From: Thauera aromatica_A
GTDB lineage: Bacteria; Pseudomonadota; Gammaproteobacteria; Burkholderiales; Rhodocyclaceae
Length of the DNA: 64,000 nt
NCBI RefSeq assembly: GCF_023093595.1
Contig: NZ_JALLIK010000110.1
Location: 222,140 to 286,139, forward strand
Direction of reading: 5' to 3'
The position numbers were made by a program, and so were the translations under genes. Positions within the stretch are counted from its first letter, which is position 1. Every line of letters starts with the position of its first letter. Below, piece after piece: positions 1-8,616 of the stretch. The notes under the pieces are model-generated. The model was given only the letters and a program-made list of their open reading frames with translations, had not been told where the DNA came from and ran no database searches.

Positions 1-856
1 CCGGCGCCTTGAGGCGGATCGCGTCGCGTTCGGAGACGATCTCGCAGCCGGCGTCCATCAGCTTGTCGATCACCGCATCGAGATAGCACGACGACGTGCC
101 GGTGAGCCGGACCTCGCCGCCGGTGACCGCGGCCGCGCACAAGTAGGTCCCGGTCTCGATGCGGTCGGGCATGATGCGGTGGGTCGCGCCGTGCAGGCGA
201 TCGACGCCGCGGATGCGGATCACGTCGGAACCGGCGCCGGAAATCTGCGCTCCCATCGCCACCAGGCAGTTGGCCAGGTCGACGACCTCGGGCTCGCGCG
301 CGGCGTTCTCGATCACCGTTTCGCCGGCGGCGAGCGTCGCCGCCATCATCAGGTTCTCGGTACCGGTGACGGTGACCATGTCGGTGAACAGGCGCGCGCC
401 CTTCAGCCGCGGCACGGTGGCGTGCACATAGCCGTGCTCGACGCGGACCTCGGCCCCCATCGCCTGCAGGCCCTTGATGTGCTGATCCACCGGGCGGGCA
501 CCGATCGCGCAGCCGCCGGGCAGCGACACCCGGGCCTCGCCGCAGCGCGCCACCAACGGGCCGAGCACGAGGATCGAGGCGCGCATGGTCTTGACCATCT
601 CGTAGGGCGCGACCGGATTGTCGAGGCCGCCGGCGTCGAGGGTCACAGTGTGCCCCTCGCGCGCGACCTTCACTCCCATCTGCCCGAGCAGCGCCAGCAG
701 GGTGTCGATGTCGTTGAGGCGCGGCACGTTGGTGAAGGTCACCGGCTCGGCGCTCAGCAGCGCCGCACACAGGATCGGCAGCGCCGCGTTCTTGGCGCCG
801 GAAATGGCGATCTCGCCGTGCAGGCGGGCCCCGCCTTCGATCAGCAGCTTGTCCAT
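1..856 (-). CDS. murA: UDP-N-acetylglucosamine 1-carboxyvinyltransferase, partial
   Basis: Cytoplasmic enzyme of the first committed step of peptidoglycan synthesis, transferring enolpyruvate from PEP to UDP-GlcNAc. The N-terminal 285 residues are present and the rest runs off the window start. The protein opens MDKLLIEGGARLHGEI, followed by the SGAKNAALP segment that carries the conserved Lys-Asn pair of the EPSP synthase/MurA fold. It lies last in the visible mla-ABC-bolA-murA run, 7 bases after the BolA-like gene; bolA/ibaG next to murA is a conserved pairing in proteobacteria. The identification is secure; the C-terminus cannot be judged. Confidence 0.96.
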   Translation of the reverse strand, partial: MDKLLIEGGARLHGEIAISGAKNAALPILCAALLSAEPVTFTNVPRLNDIDTLLALLGQMGVKVAREGHTVTLDAGGLDNPVAPYEMVKTMRASILVLGPLVARCGEARVSLPGGCAIGARPVDQHIKGLQAMGAEVRVEHGYVHATVPRLKGARLFTDMVTVTGTENLMMAATLAAGETVIENAAREPEVVDLANCLVAMGAQISGAGSDVIRIRGVDRLHGATHRIMPDRIETGTYLCAAAVTGGEVRLTGTSSCYLDAVIDKLMDAGCEIVSERDAIRLKAP

Positions 857-863
857 GCGAATG

Positions 864-1121
864 TCACATCCCCAGCTCGCCGCGACCTTCCTCCCACTGC
901 GCGGGAGTGAAGGTCTGCAGCTGCAGGGCGTGGATCTCGTTGCCCATCAGGGGCCCGAGGGTGGCATACACCGCCTGGTGCTGGCGCACCTTGGTCTTGC
1001 CCTCGAACGCGGCGCTGGCGACGATGCCGCGGAAATGGACGCCGTCGTCGCCCTCGATGAAGACGAACTCGCAGGGCAAGCCCTGCTCGATCAGACGCTT
1101 GATCTCGCTTGCTTCGAACAT
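864..1121 (-). CDS. ibaG: BolA family protein (IbaG/YrbA-like)
   Basis: An 85-residue BolA-fold protein, the usual length for IbaG. BolA-type proteins pair with monothiol glutaredoxins in iron-sulfur handling and stress responses. The ATG at 1121 (MFEASEIKRLIEQG) is chosen because the upstream in-frame extension only reads through the preceding permease gene. Towards the C-terminus the HQAVYATLGP and HALQLQTFTP segments are typical of the family, the first holding the conserved His region. It sits between the ABC permease and murA, as ibaG does in many beta- and gammaproteobacteria. Confidence 0.88.
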   Translation of the reverse strand: MFEASEIKRLIEQGLPCEFVFIEGDDGVHFRGIVASAAFEGKTKVRQHQAVYATLGPLMGNEIHALQLQTFTPAQWEEGRGELGM

Positions 1122-1132
1122 GATGAATCCTT

Positions 1133-1954
1133 TCAGGAACGCAGCTTGTAGCCCCGGGCAAGCATCGCCAGGGTGAGGGCCGCGAGGGAGACGAAACACA
1201 GGCACACCACGCCCAGCGACAGCCAGGGCGAAGTGTCCGATTGACCGAAGAAACCGTAACGGAAGCCGTCGATCATGAAGAAGAACGGGTTGAAATGCGA
1301 TACGTCCTGCCAGAACCGCGGCAGCGAGTGGATCGAGTAGAACACGCCCGAGAGCATCGTCAGCGGCAGGATGAGGAAGTTCTGGAAGGCGGCGAGCTGG
1401 TCGAACTTGTCCGCCCAGATGCCGGCGATGACGCCGAAGGAGCCGAGGATCACCCCGCCCATCACGGCAAAGGCCAGCACCCACAACGGATGGGCGAGCG
1501 GCAGCTCGACGAACGGCGAAGCGACCGCCAGCACGCCGGCCCCCACCATCAGCCCGCGCAGGGTCGAGGCGATGACGTAGGCGGCGTAGAACTCACGGTA
1601 GGACAGCGGCGGCAGCAGCACGAAGATGATGTTGCCGGTGATCTTGCTCTGGATCAGCGACGACGAGCTGTTGGCGAAGGCGTTCTGCAGCACCGACATC
1701 ATCACCAGACCCGGCACCAGGAAGCTGGTGTAGGCGACATCGCCATAGACGGTGACGTGGCGCTCGAGCACGTGGGAGAAGATCAGCAGGAACAGCAGGG
1801 CGTTGAGCACCGGCGCGGCCACGGTCTGGAAGCCGACCTTCCAGAAGCGCAGCGTTTCCTTGTAAAGCAGGGTGCGGAAGCCGGCCAGCGGCGACTCCGC
1901 CGCCAACGGCTCGATGCGCGGCGGCACGACCGCGCGCGGGGACGGTTCAGGCAC
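1133..1954 (-). CDS. ABC-2 type transporter permease (YadH-like)
   Basis: A 273-residue inner-membrane permease with about six hydrophobic segments after a 35-residue hydrophilic N-terminus. ABC-2 family features include the segment LPLTMLSGVFYSIHSLP before the fifth helix and FFFMIDGFRYGFFG near the C-terminus, as in YadH/NodJ-type exporters. Translation begins at GTG 1954, overlapping the end of the ATPase gene by 8 bases, so the two are translationally coupled and form one exporter. The substrate is unknown. Position behind the mla genes suggests a cell-envelope role, but that is inference. Confidence 0.88.
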   Translation of the reverse strand: MPEPSPRAVVPPRIEPLAAESPLAGFRTLLYKETLRFWKVGFQTVAAPVLNALLFLLIFSHVLERHVTVYGDVAYTSFLVPGLVMMSVLQNAFANSSSSLIQSKITGNIIFVLLPPLSYREFYAAYVIASTLRGLMVGAGVLAVASPFVELPLAHPLWVLAFAVMGGVILGSFGVIAGIWADKFDQLAAFQNFLILPLTMLSGVFYSIHSLPRFWQDVSHFNPFFFMIDGFRYGFFGQSDTSPWLSLGVVCLCFVSLAALTLAMLARGYKLRS

Positions 1955-2843
1955 GATGCATCACCTCGACGAAGACGCGCTCGAGATCGGGTTCGCCGAG
2001 CTGCAGCTCGCTCACGCCGGCGCCGGCCTCGCGCAGACGGGCGAGCAGTCGCTCGACATCGGCATAGCTGTCGAAGGCGAGCTCGATCCAGCCTTCCGCG
2101 CCCTCCACCCCACCGAGGGCAAGCGCGGCCGCCGGCGCCTCGGCGCGCACGCGCAGGGTGTGGGTGGCAAAACGCCGTAACAGATTTTCGGTGGTGTCGA
2201 GCGCCACCACCTTGCCGGCCTTGAGCATGGCGATGCGCCCGCACAGGGTTTCGGCCTCTTCCAGGTAATGGGTGGTGAGCACGATCGTGTGGCCGTCGCG
2301 ATTGAGCTTGCGGATGAACTGCCACAGCCCCTGGCGAAGTTCCACATCCACGCCCGCGGTGGGCTCGTCGAGGACGATCACCGGCGGCCGGTGCACCAGG
2401 GCCTGGGCCACCAGCACGCGCCGCTTCATGCCCCCCGACAGCATCCGCATGTTGGCCCCGGCCTTGTGGCTCAGGTCGAGGCTGGCGAGGATCTCGTCGA
2501 TCCAGTCGTCGTTGCGGCGGATGCCGAAATAGCCCGACTGGATGCGCAGCAGCTCGCGCACCGAGAAGAAGGGGTCGAACACCAGTTCCTGCGGCACCAC
2601 ACCGAGGTTGCGGCGCGCGCTGCGGTAGTCGGCGACGACATCGCAGCCCATGATCTCGAGGCTGCCGCGGTCGGCGCGCACCAGGCCGGACAGCGCCGAA
2701 ATCAGCGTGGTCTTGCCCGCGCCGTTGGGCCCGAGCAGGCCGAAGAATTCGCCCTGGGCGATCTCCAGGTCCACCCCGCCGAGTGCCTGCAGCGCACCGT
2801 AGTGCTTGGTGACGCCGCGAATGCGGATCGCGGGCAGCATCAT
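1947..2843 (-). CDS. ABC transporter ATP-binding protein (YadG-like)
   Basis: A 298-residue ATPase partner of the ABC-2 permease that follows. Walker A is GPNGAGKTTLI, the signature is LSGGMKRRVLVAQAL, and Walker B is VIVLDEPTAGVD with the switch His in TTHYLEE. The subfamily (CcmA/DrrA/YadG) powers export of small lipophilic or glycan substrates. The ATG at 2843 overlaps the stop of mlaB in a TGATG arrangement, so the gene is part of the same transcript as the mla genes. The about 80-residue C-terminal tail after the nucleotide-binding domain is normal for the subfamily. Confidence 0.92.
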   Translation of the reverse strand: MMLPAIRIRGVTKHYGALQALGGVDLEIAQGEFFGLLGPNGAGKTTLISALSGLVRADRGSLEIMGCDVVADYRSARRNLGVVPQELVFDPFFSVRELLRIQSGYFGIRRNDDWIDEILASLDLSHKAGANMRMLSGGMKRRVLVAQALVHRPPVIVLDEPTAGVDVELRQGLWQFIRKLNRDGHTIVLTTHYLEEAETLCGRIAMLKAGKVVALDTTENLLRRFATHTLRVRAEAPAAALALGGVEGAEGWIELAFDSYADVERLLARLREAGAGVSELQLGEPDLERVFVEVMHRA

Positions 2844-3133
2844 GCCTCACCTTCGCGTGGCAGCACCGCATCGAGGTCGTACAGCGCCGCGAGGCTCGCC
2901 AGCCCCTGCGGCAGGTTGCGCAATTTCAGGCTGTGCCCTGCCGCGCGTGCGGCGCGCAGCCAGTCGAGCAGCAGCGCGAGCGCGGCCGAATCGGCTTCGG
3001 TGACGGCGGCGAAATCGACGACGAGATCGCCCTCGCCCGCCCGCCGCCGCCCCTCGTCGAGCAGCGCGGGGGCGGTACGCATCGTCAACGCCCCTTGCGG
3101 GGCGAACCGCGCGGCGGCCCCGGCTCCGTTCAT
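2840..3133 (-). CDS. mlaB: STAS-domain protein of the Mla complex
   Basis: A 97-residue STAS protein that binds the MlaF ATPase and stabilises the MlaFEDB inner-membrane complex. The core reads GDLVVDFAAVTEADSAALALLLDW, with the DSAALALLL helix typical of MlaB/SpoIIAA-like STAS folds. The start at 3133 overlaps the mlaC stop by four bases (ATGA). The sequence is divergent, as MlaB usually is, so the call rests on the fold motif together with its place after mlaC. Confidence 0.85.
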   Translation of the reverse strand: MNGAGAAARFAPQGALTMRTAPALLDEGRRRAGEGDLVVDFAAVTEADSAALALLLDWLRAARAAGHSLKLRNLPQGLASLAALYDLDAVLPREGEA

Positions 3134-3753
3134 GAACGCTTCTGCTCGTCGACGAGCGCGCGGTTGCGCGCCTCGAGCGAGGCGATCAGGCCGTCGATGC
3201 CGCCGCTGCGGATTTCCTGGGCGAAGCTGCTGCGGTAGTTGGTCACCAAGCTCACACCAGCGACGACGACATCGAACACTTTCCAGCCCTGCGCGCCCTT
3301 TTCCAGCATGTAGTCGATGCCGATCGGCTGGGCGCCGGACTGGCGCACTTCGGTGCGGATCTGCACCCGGGTATCGGCCGGAGTGAAGCGCGAAGGCAGG
3401 AAAGCGATGACCTGGTCGCGATACTGGGTCAGCGCATTCGAGTAGGTGCGCACCAGCAGGGTACGGAAGGCTTCGGTCAGGCGCTCCTGCTGCTCGGAAC
3501 TGGCCTCGCGCCAGTCGCGCCCGACCGCGAGCATGGTCATGCGGCGGAAGTCGAAATGCGGCAACACCCGCGCATCGACCAGTTCGATGACGCGCTGGGT
3601 GTCGCCGGCCTGGATCGCCTTGTCGCGACGCACGATCTCCAGCACTTCGTTCGTGACATCGCGCACGAGGACGTCGGGCGCCGTGACATCGGCCATCGCC
3701 GCCGGCAACAAGCCGGCGAACAGGAAACAGCACAGGGCAAGCAGTTTTTTCAT
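3130..3753 (-). CDS. mlaC: Periplasmic phospholipid-binding protein MlaC
   Basis: A 207-residue periplasmic shuttle that carries phospholipid between the outer-membrane MlaA complex and the inner-membrane MlaFEDB transporter. It opens with a signal peptide (MKKLLALCCFLFAGLLPAAMA, cleavage near residue 21). The family core follows, including VLPHFDFRRMTMLAVGRDW and the VFDVVVAGVSLVTNYRSSF strand-helix. The length matches E. coli MlaC (211). It is followed by mlaB with a 4-base overlap. Confidence 0.95.
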   Translation of the reverse strand: MKKLLALCCFLFAGLLPAAMADVTAPDVLVRDVTNEVLEIVRRDKAIQAGDTQRVIELVDARVLPHFDFRRMTMLAVGRDWREASSEQQERLTEAFRTLLVRTYSNALTQYRDQVIAFLPSRFTPADTRVQIRTEVRQSGAQPIGIDYMLEKGAQGWKVFDVVVAGVSLVTNYRSSFAQEIRSGGIDGLIASLEARNRALVDEQKRS

Positions 3754-3768
3754 GATCTTTCGCCTACT

Positions 3769-4614
3769 TCATCGATTGTGCGGAAGTGCCGCCGGCCTCG
3801 ACCGCGCCCCCCGGAGCCGGGCCAGTTCCAGGCTCGCCACCGCGGCAACGGCGGCCACATCGATTCCGTCGCCGAGCGGGGATGCCGACAGGTCGTCGAA
3901 ATCTTCGTACACCCGCTCCCGCTTGCCATCACTGACCTTGTAACGGCGTTGTTCGAGGTAGAAGTCGCGGACATAGGCGTATTTGTCCAGCGTCGCCTCC
4001 TCGAGCGTGCGCTCGGCACCGAGCAGGGTGTGACGGGTGTGGACGATGCGCACGCCGGTCAGGGTATTGCGCGTCGGCACGTGACCGATCCGAAGCGGGC
4101 TGTCGCCCTCGATGTCGGCCGGCAATGCCAGGGCATCGCGCACCGTGCGCGGGCCGAAGAACGGCAGCACGATATAGGCGCCCTCGCCTACTCCCCAGTG
4201 TCCGAGGGTCTGGCCGAGGTCCTCGTCGTGCTTGGCCAGGCCCGCCTCGCTGGCGATGTCGAGCACGCCGAGCACCCCCCAGGTCGAGTTGAACGCGAAA
4301 CGCATGAAATCGCCCAGCGACTCGGCCACCTTGCCTTGCAGCAGGTTGTTGAGGCCGATCCAGGGGTCGGCCAGGTTGCCGAAGAAATTGCCGATACCGG
4401 TCCGCAGCGGCACCGGCACAACGGACGCGTACGCCCGGGCCGCGGGTTCGAGGGCGACCTTGTCGACCTGCTCGTTGAACGCGAACATCGCCCGGTTATA
4501 GCCTTCGAGCGGATCGCCGGGCGTCGCCGTGGTGGCGCAGCCGGCGAGCATGGCTGCCGCCAGCGCGATTGCCGCCAGGCCCCGGTGGCGAAGGAAACGG
4601 AATTGCACCTGCAT
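3769..4614 (-). CDS. mlaA: Outer-membrane lipoprotein MlaA (VacJ)
   Basis: A 281-residue outer-membrane lipoprotein that removes misplaced phospholipid from the outer leaflet. The lipobox LAGC places the lipidated Cys at residue 26, and the mature protein starts with the family motif DPLEGYNRAMFAFNEQ. ATG 4614 is preceded by a GGAG ribosome site and gives the correct signal peptide; the longer open frame upstream is only a shadow of mlaD. Here mlaA sits inside the inner-membrane operon, between mlaD and mlaC, unlike in E. coli where vacJ is unlinked. The last about 50 residues are Ala/Arg-rich and poorly conserved. Confidence 0.95.
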   Translation of the reverse strand: MQVQFRFLRHRGLAAIALAAAMLAGCATTATPGDPLEGYNRAMFAFNEQVDKVALEPAARAYASVVPVPLRTGIGNFFGNLADPWIGLNNLLQGKVAESLGDFMRFAFNSTWGVLGVLDIASEAGLAKHDEDLGQTLGHWGVGEGAYIVLPFFGPRTVRDALALPADIEGDSPLRIGHVPTRNTLTGVRIVHTRHTLLGAERTLEEATLDKYAYVRDFYLEQRRYKVSDGKRERVYEDFDDLSASPLGDGIDVAAVAAVASLELARLRGARSRPAALPHNR

Positions 4615-4646
4615 CGGCGGTGATCTCCAGGATGGTCGCTGCGGGC

Positions 4647-5126
4647 TTACTGCGCCGTCGCCGGCGGCGTGTCCGCTGCACGATCGAACATGAACTGGCC
4701 GATCAGCTTTTCCAGCACCATCGCCGACTGGGTAATCAGCACGCGGTCGCCGTCCTTCAGCACCTCGACATCGCCCCCCGCTTCGAGGCCGACATACTGC
4801 TCGCCGAGCAGGCCGGAGGTGAGGATCGAAGCCGTGGAGTCCGCCGGGAAGGCGTAGCGGCGGTCGATCTCGAGATCGACCACCGCGCGGTAGATTTCGG
4901 GGTCGAAGCGGATGCCGGAGACACGGCCGACGAGCACGCCCGCGCTCTTGACCGGGGCGCGCACTTTCAAGCCGCCGATATTGTCGAACGGCGCCACCAC
5001 CCGGTACGCGTCGCCCGCGTTGAAGCCGGACGAATTGCCCACCCGCAGCGCCAGGAAAACCAGCGCCGCGAACCCCAGCGCCACGAAAATGCCGACCCAC
5101 AGGTCGAGCGCGGTACGACTCATCAT
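4647..5126 (-). CDS. mlaD: MCE-domain lipid transport subunit MlaD
   Basis: A 159-residue inner-membrane protein with one N-terminal helix (about residues 7-28) and a single MCE domain in the periplasm. MlaD hexamers form the channel that passes phospholipid between MlaC and MlaE. The motif GGLKVRAPVKSAGVLVGRVSGI is the MCE core and LTSGLLGEQYVGLEAGG its C-terminal half. The start overlaps the mlaE stop. Size and domain content match E. coli MlaD (183), with a shorter tail. Confidence 0.95.
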   Translation of the reverse strand: MMSRTALDLWVGIFVALGFAALVFLALRVGNSSGFNAGDAYRVVAPFDNIGGLKVRAPVKSAGVLVGRVSGIRFDPEIYRAVVDLEIDRRYAFPADSTASILTSGLLGEQYVGLEAGGDVEVLKDGDRVLITQSAMVLEKLIGQFMFDRAADTPPATAQ

Positions 5127-5914
5127 AGCCCCCGGAACATGAAGGAGGTGAGCACGAAATCGAGCGCCAGGATCACCAGCGCCGAAGTGACGACCGTGCG
5201 GGTAATGGCGCGCGACACGCCTTCCGCGGTCGGATGGCAGTCGTAGCCCTCGAACACCGCGATCAGGGACACCACGAAACCGAAGACGAAGGACTTGATC
5301 ACCCCGTTCACGACGTCGTAGCGGATCTCCACCGCAGCCTGCATCTGCGACCAGAAGGCGCCGTCATCGACGCCGATGACGACGACGGTGATCAGCCAGC
5401 CGCCGAACACCCCCATCGCCGAAAACAGCGCCGCCAGCAGCGGCATCGACAGCACGCCGCCCCAGAAACGCGGTGCCACCACGCGCGCGACCGGATCGAC
5501 CGCCATCATGTCCATCGCCTTCAACTGCTCGGTGGCCTTCATCAGGCCGATCTCGGCGGTGATCGCCGAACCGGCACGGCTGGCGAACAGCAGCGCGGCG
5601 ATCACCGGGCCGAGTTCGCGCAGCAGGGAAAGCGCCACCATCACCCCGACCGCATCGGCCGAACCGTAGCGCTGGAGGATGTCGTAGCCCTGCAGGCCGA
5701 GCACGAGGCCGACGAACAGGCCGGACACGCAGATGATCAGCAGCGACAGCACGCCGCTGAAGTACAGCTCGCGGACGGTCAGGTGGATGCGCCGCAGCGG
5801 CTGACCGGAAGCGAGCAGGACCGCGGCCAGGAAACGAGTGGCGAAACCCAGCCGCCAGATGCCGTCGATGGTGAGGGCACCGACATGGCGCAGCGCGGCG
5901 AGCACGCCGTTCAT
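5123..5914 (-). CDS. mlaE: Mla transporter permease MlaE
   Basis: A 263-residue inner-membrane permease of the Mla ABC transporter (PF02405 family). It has a long amphipathic N-terminus and five or six hydrophobic segments; SLLRELGPVIAALLFASRAGSA is the conserved EXTL-like motif that contacts MlaF. It is translationally coupled on both sides, with 4-base overlaps to mlaF and mlaD. Confidence 0.96.
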   Translation of the reverse strand: MNGVLAALRHVGALTIDGIWRLGFATRFLAAVLLASGQPLRRIHLTVRELYFSGVLSLLIICVSGLFVGLVLGLQGYDILQRYGSADAVGVMVALSLLRELGPVIAALLFASRAGSAITAEIGLMKATEQLKAMDMMAVDPVARVVAPRFWGGVLSMPLLAALFSAMGVFGGWLITVVVIGVDDGAFWSQMQAAVEIRYDVVNGVIKSFVFGFVVSLIAVFEGYDCHPTAEGVSRAITRTVVTSALVILALDFVLTSFMFRGL

Positions 5915-6732
5915 GCCGCCGCCTCGCCGAACAGGCTCTCGATCGGCGGCGCCGGATAATGGAAGGGTACGGGGCCGTCGGCCTCGGCATGAACGAACTG
6001 GTGCACGAAAGGATCGGACGAAGCCCGGATCTCGTCCGGCGTGCCCTGGGCGACGATGCTCCCGCCGGAGACGAAATAGATGTAATCGACGATCGCCAAC
6101 GATTCGTGCACATCGTGGGTCACCATCACCGTCGCCGCACCGAGCGCGTCGTTGAGGCGGCGGATGAGCTGGCCGATGATGCCGAGCGAAATCGGATCGA
6201 GTCCGGCGAACGGTTCATCGTACAGGATCAGCATCGGGTCGAGCGCCACCGCGCGCGCCAGCGCCACCCGGCGCGCCATGCCCCCCGACAGCTCGCCCGG
6301 GCGGAGGCGCGCGGCACCGCGCAGGCCGACCGCCTGCAGCTTCATCAGCACCAGATCGCGCACCATGCCGGAAGGCAGCTCGGTGTGCTCGCGCAGCGGG
6401 AAGGCGACGTTGTCGAACACGCTCATGTCGGTAAACAAGGCGCCGAACTGGAACAGCATGCCCATCCGCCGGCGCAGTGCGTACAGCTCGCCCAGCGGCA
6501 GCTTGGCGACGTCGTGCCCGTCCACTTCGACGGCGCCGGCCGAAGCCCGCAACTGCCCGCCGATCAGGCGCAGCAAGGTGGTCTTGCCGCAACCGCTCCC
6601 GCCCATGATGGCCACCACCTGCCCGCGATGCACGCGCAGGTCGATGCCGCGCAGCACTTCGCGCTCGCCATACGCAAAACGCACGTCGCGCAGGGAAACC
6701 AGCGGGGAGGCCGAGACGGAAGGAGGGGACAC
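5911..6732 (-). CDS. mlaF: Mla transporter ATPase MlaF
   Basis: A 273-residue ATPase driving phospholipid transport through MlaE. Walker A is GGSGCGKTTLL, the signature is LSGGMARRVALARAV, Walker B is LILYDEPFAGLD and the switch His is in THDVHES. The C-terminal tail beyond residue 240 corresponds to the MlaF extension that reaches over the neighbouring subunit. The longest frame starts at GTG 6732 with no good ribosome site, so the exact start is uncertain by a few codons. First gene of the operon. Confidence 0.95.
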   Translation of the reverse strand: MSPPSVSASPLVSLRDVRFAYGEREVLRGIDLRVHRGQVVAIMGGSGCGKTTLLRLIGGQLRASAGAVEVDGHDVAKLPLGELYALRRRMGMLFQFGALFTDMSVFDNVAFPLREHTELPSGMVRDLVLMKLQAVGLRGAARLRPGELSGGMARRVALARAVALDPMLILYDEPFAGLDPISLGIIGQLIRRLNDALGAATVMVTHDVHESLAIVDYIYFVSGGSIVAQGTPDEIRASSDPFVHQFVHAEADGPVPFHYPAPPIESLFGEAAA

Positions 6733-6762
6733 GTCGAAATAAAGGGGATTCGTGAACGAAAA

Positions 6763-6771
6763 ATTATATCA
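6763..6771 (-). promoter_or_regulatory. Probable promoter of the mla operon (extended -10)
   Basis: Read on the minus strand, the sequence TGATATAAT is an extended -10 element (TGnTATAAT) in an otherwise GC-rich genome, about 30 bases before the mlaF start. No good -35 is present at 16-18 bases, as is common for extended -10 promoters. Confidence 0.55.
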
Positions 6772-6905
6772 GAGAAGAACCGGCTCACGAGCCTCCCTGC
6801 TGCAATGCAGCAACCCTTTCCCGCACATGGTTTTCCCCGCAATGGCGGCCCGTTCATGGCCGCCGTGATCACCGCAAGAAAGCCCGGCCACCCCTCTATT
6901 TATCC

Positions 6906-6928
6906 TAAATAAATATTCCATTTATTTA
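6906..6928. promoter_or_regulatory. AT-only palindrome upstream of the secretin gene
   Basis: TAAATAAAT and ATTTATTTA form a perfect 9-base inverted repeat with a 5-base centre. It lies about 50 bases upstream of the secretin start, in a short AT-rich island between the divergent mla and pilus-like clusters. The symmetry and position fit an operator or an activator site; no regulator can be named. Confidence 0.4.
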
Positions 6929-6978
6929 TTCACGGATATAGCATCATGCAAATGAGATGATTGTTGCGATTACACCAA

Positions 6979-8616
6979 ATGCATATCCGGATCGCCACTG
7001 CAGCACTCGCCTTGCTTGCCGCATGCACTCCGCTCCAGCCCCGCCAGCCACCGAGCGGGCATCTGGGCAAGACAGTGGACGCGCCCCTTACGCCCGCGGC
7101 AGCCCCATCCACACGCCCTTCCCGCGCTGCCGCCCAACCGCCCGCCATCGTCGCCGCACGCCCCTCAGCCGCCTCCCCGGAGGCGGAAGCCGCCACCTAT
7201 TCCGTCGCTGTCCACGACCTCCCGGTCGCCCAGCTTCTCCTCGCCATCGGGCGCGATGCCGGACTCGAGCTCGACCTGCATCCCGGCCTCGAAGGCCACA
7301 TCACCCTCAATGCCATCGACCAGCCCCTCACCCGCCTGCTCGAACGCATCGCCGAACAGGCCGAAATCCGCTACCGCCTCGAAGGCCGCCATCTGGTCGT
7401 CCGACCGGACACTCCTTTCATCCGCAGCTACACGCTCGACTACGTCAACCTCGATCGCGACATGCGCGGCACCGTGGCGACCAGCACCCAGATCGCCACC
7501 TCATCCGCCGGCGCACGCACGGAAGCGACCGGCAACGCTTCCATCACCCAGATCGAGACCCGTGCCGGCAACAACTTCTGGTCTGCCCTGGAAGCGAACC
7601 TGAACACCTTCCTCGACGCCGCCGCTTCGCCCCGATGTGTCCAGGCGGACGGCTGCGGCAACACCAACGTCATGATCAACCGTGAAAGCGGAGTGCTGAT
7701 GGTGCGCGCCACCGCCCGCCAGCACGAACAGCTGGCCGACTTCCTCGGCCGGGTACAGGAGGCGGCACGCCGCCAGGTCATGATCGAAGCCACGGTCGTC
7801 GAAATCACCCTTGCCGACGGCTACCGCCAAGGCATCGACTGGAGCCGCCTCGATCTTCCGGGATGGACCGTTCGCCCGCGCGGCAGTAACGACGGCACCA
7901 CCGCCCAACCCACGATCGGCTACCTGTCTGCGCGCCACGACGTCCGGATCGAACTGCTGGAGACATTCGGCACCGTCAAAGTGCTGTCCAGCCCCCGCCT
8001 GTCGGTCCTCAACAACCAGACCGCGATGCTCAAGGTGGTCGAAGAGGTGGTCTATTTCATCGTCGACAGCACCACCACCGAATACGACGACCGCAAGCAG
8101 GCCCGTATCACCGCCACCACCACGCCGCAGTCGGTATCGGTCGGCATGGTGATGGCGGTGACGCCGCAGATCGCCGCCAGCGGCGACATCACTCTCAACG
8201 TGCGCCCGACCATCGCCGGCATTTCCGGCTTCAAGGATGACCCCAACCCGACGCTGCGCGACATTCCGAACCGGGTGCCGCAGATCCGCACCCGCGAGAT
8301 CGAGTCCATGCTGCGCCTGCGCAGCGGCGAGATCGCAGTGCTCGGCGGGCTGATGGAGGACCGCATCGACCACGACACCGGGCGCATCCCCCTGCTCGGC
8401 CACCTTCCCCTGCTCGGCGAGCTGTTCACCCGCCGCGACAGCACCGTGCGGCGGACCGAACTGCTGATCTTCCTGCGTCCGGTGCTGATCGACGACCCGA
8501 GCACGGCGGGCGATTTCACCCCCTATGCGGCACACCTTCCGGCCGCCGCCTTCCTCGATGGCGGATCGACGCCCGCCCCCCGCCCCGCCCTCCCCGCATC
8601 CCGGAGCCGGCCATGA
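6979..8616 (+). CDS. Secretin of an MSHA/type II-like assembly system (MshL-like)
   Basis: A 545-residue outer-membrane secretin. The ATG at 6979 gives a lipoprotein signal ending LLAAC (Cys16); the TTG at 6961 would add only six residues. The N-terminal part (about 60-130) is a secretin short N-domain (VHDLPVAQLLLAIGRDAGL), followed by an N1-like domain. The secretin core begins around VMIEATVVEITL, continues through VLSSPRLSVLNNQTAMLKV and ends TELLIFLRPVLIDD. Overall layout matches MshL/PilN-class secretins and not GspD, which has more N domains. First gene of a cluster with 4-base overlaps to the ATPase. Confidence 0.88.
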   Translation: MHIRIATAALALLAACTPLQPRQPPSGHLGKTVDAPLTPAAAPSTRPSRAAAQPPAIVAARPSAASPEAEAATYSVAVHDLPVAQLLLAIGRDAGLELDLHPGLEGHITLNAIDQPLTRLLERIAEQAEIRYRLEGRHLVVRPDTPFIRSYTLDYVNLDRDMRGTVATSTQIATSSAGARTEATGNASITQIETRAGNNFWSALEANLNTFLDAAASPRCVQADGCGNTNVMINRESGVLMVRATARQHEQLADFLGRVQEAARRQVMIEATVVEITLADGYRQGIDWSRLDLPGWTVRPRGSNDGTTAQPTIGYLSARHDVRIELLETFGTVKVLSSPRLSVLNNQTAMLKVVEEVVYFIVDSTTTEYDDRKQARITATTTPQSVSVGMVMAVTPQIAASGDITLNVRPTIAGISGFKDDPNPTLRDIPNRVPQIRTREIESMLRLRSGEIAVLGGLMEDRIDHDTGRIPLLGHLPLLGELFTRRDSTVRRTELLIFLRPVLIDDPSTAGDFTPYAAHLPAAAFLDGGSTPAPRPALPASRSRP

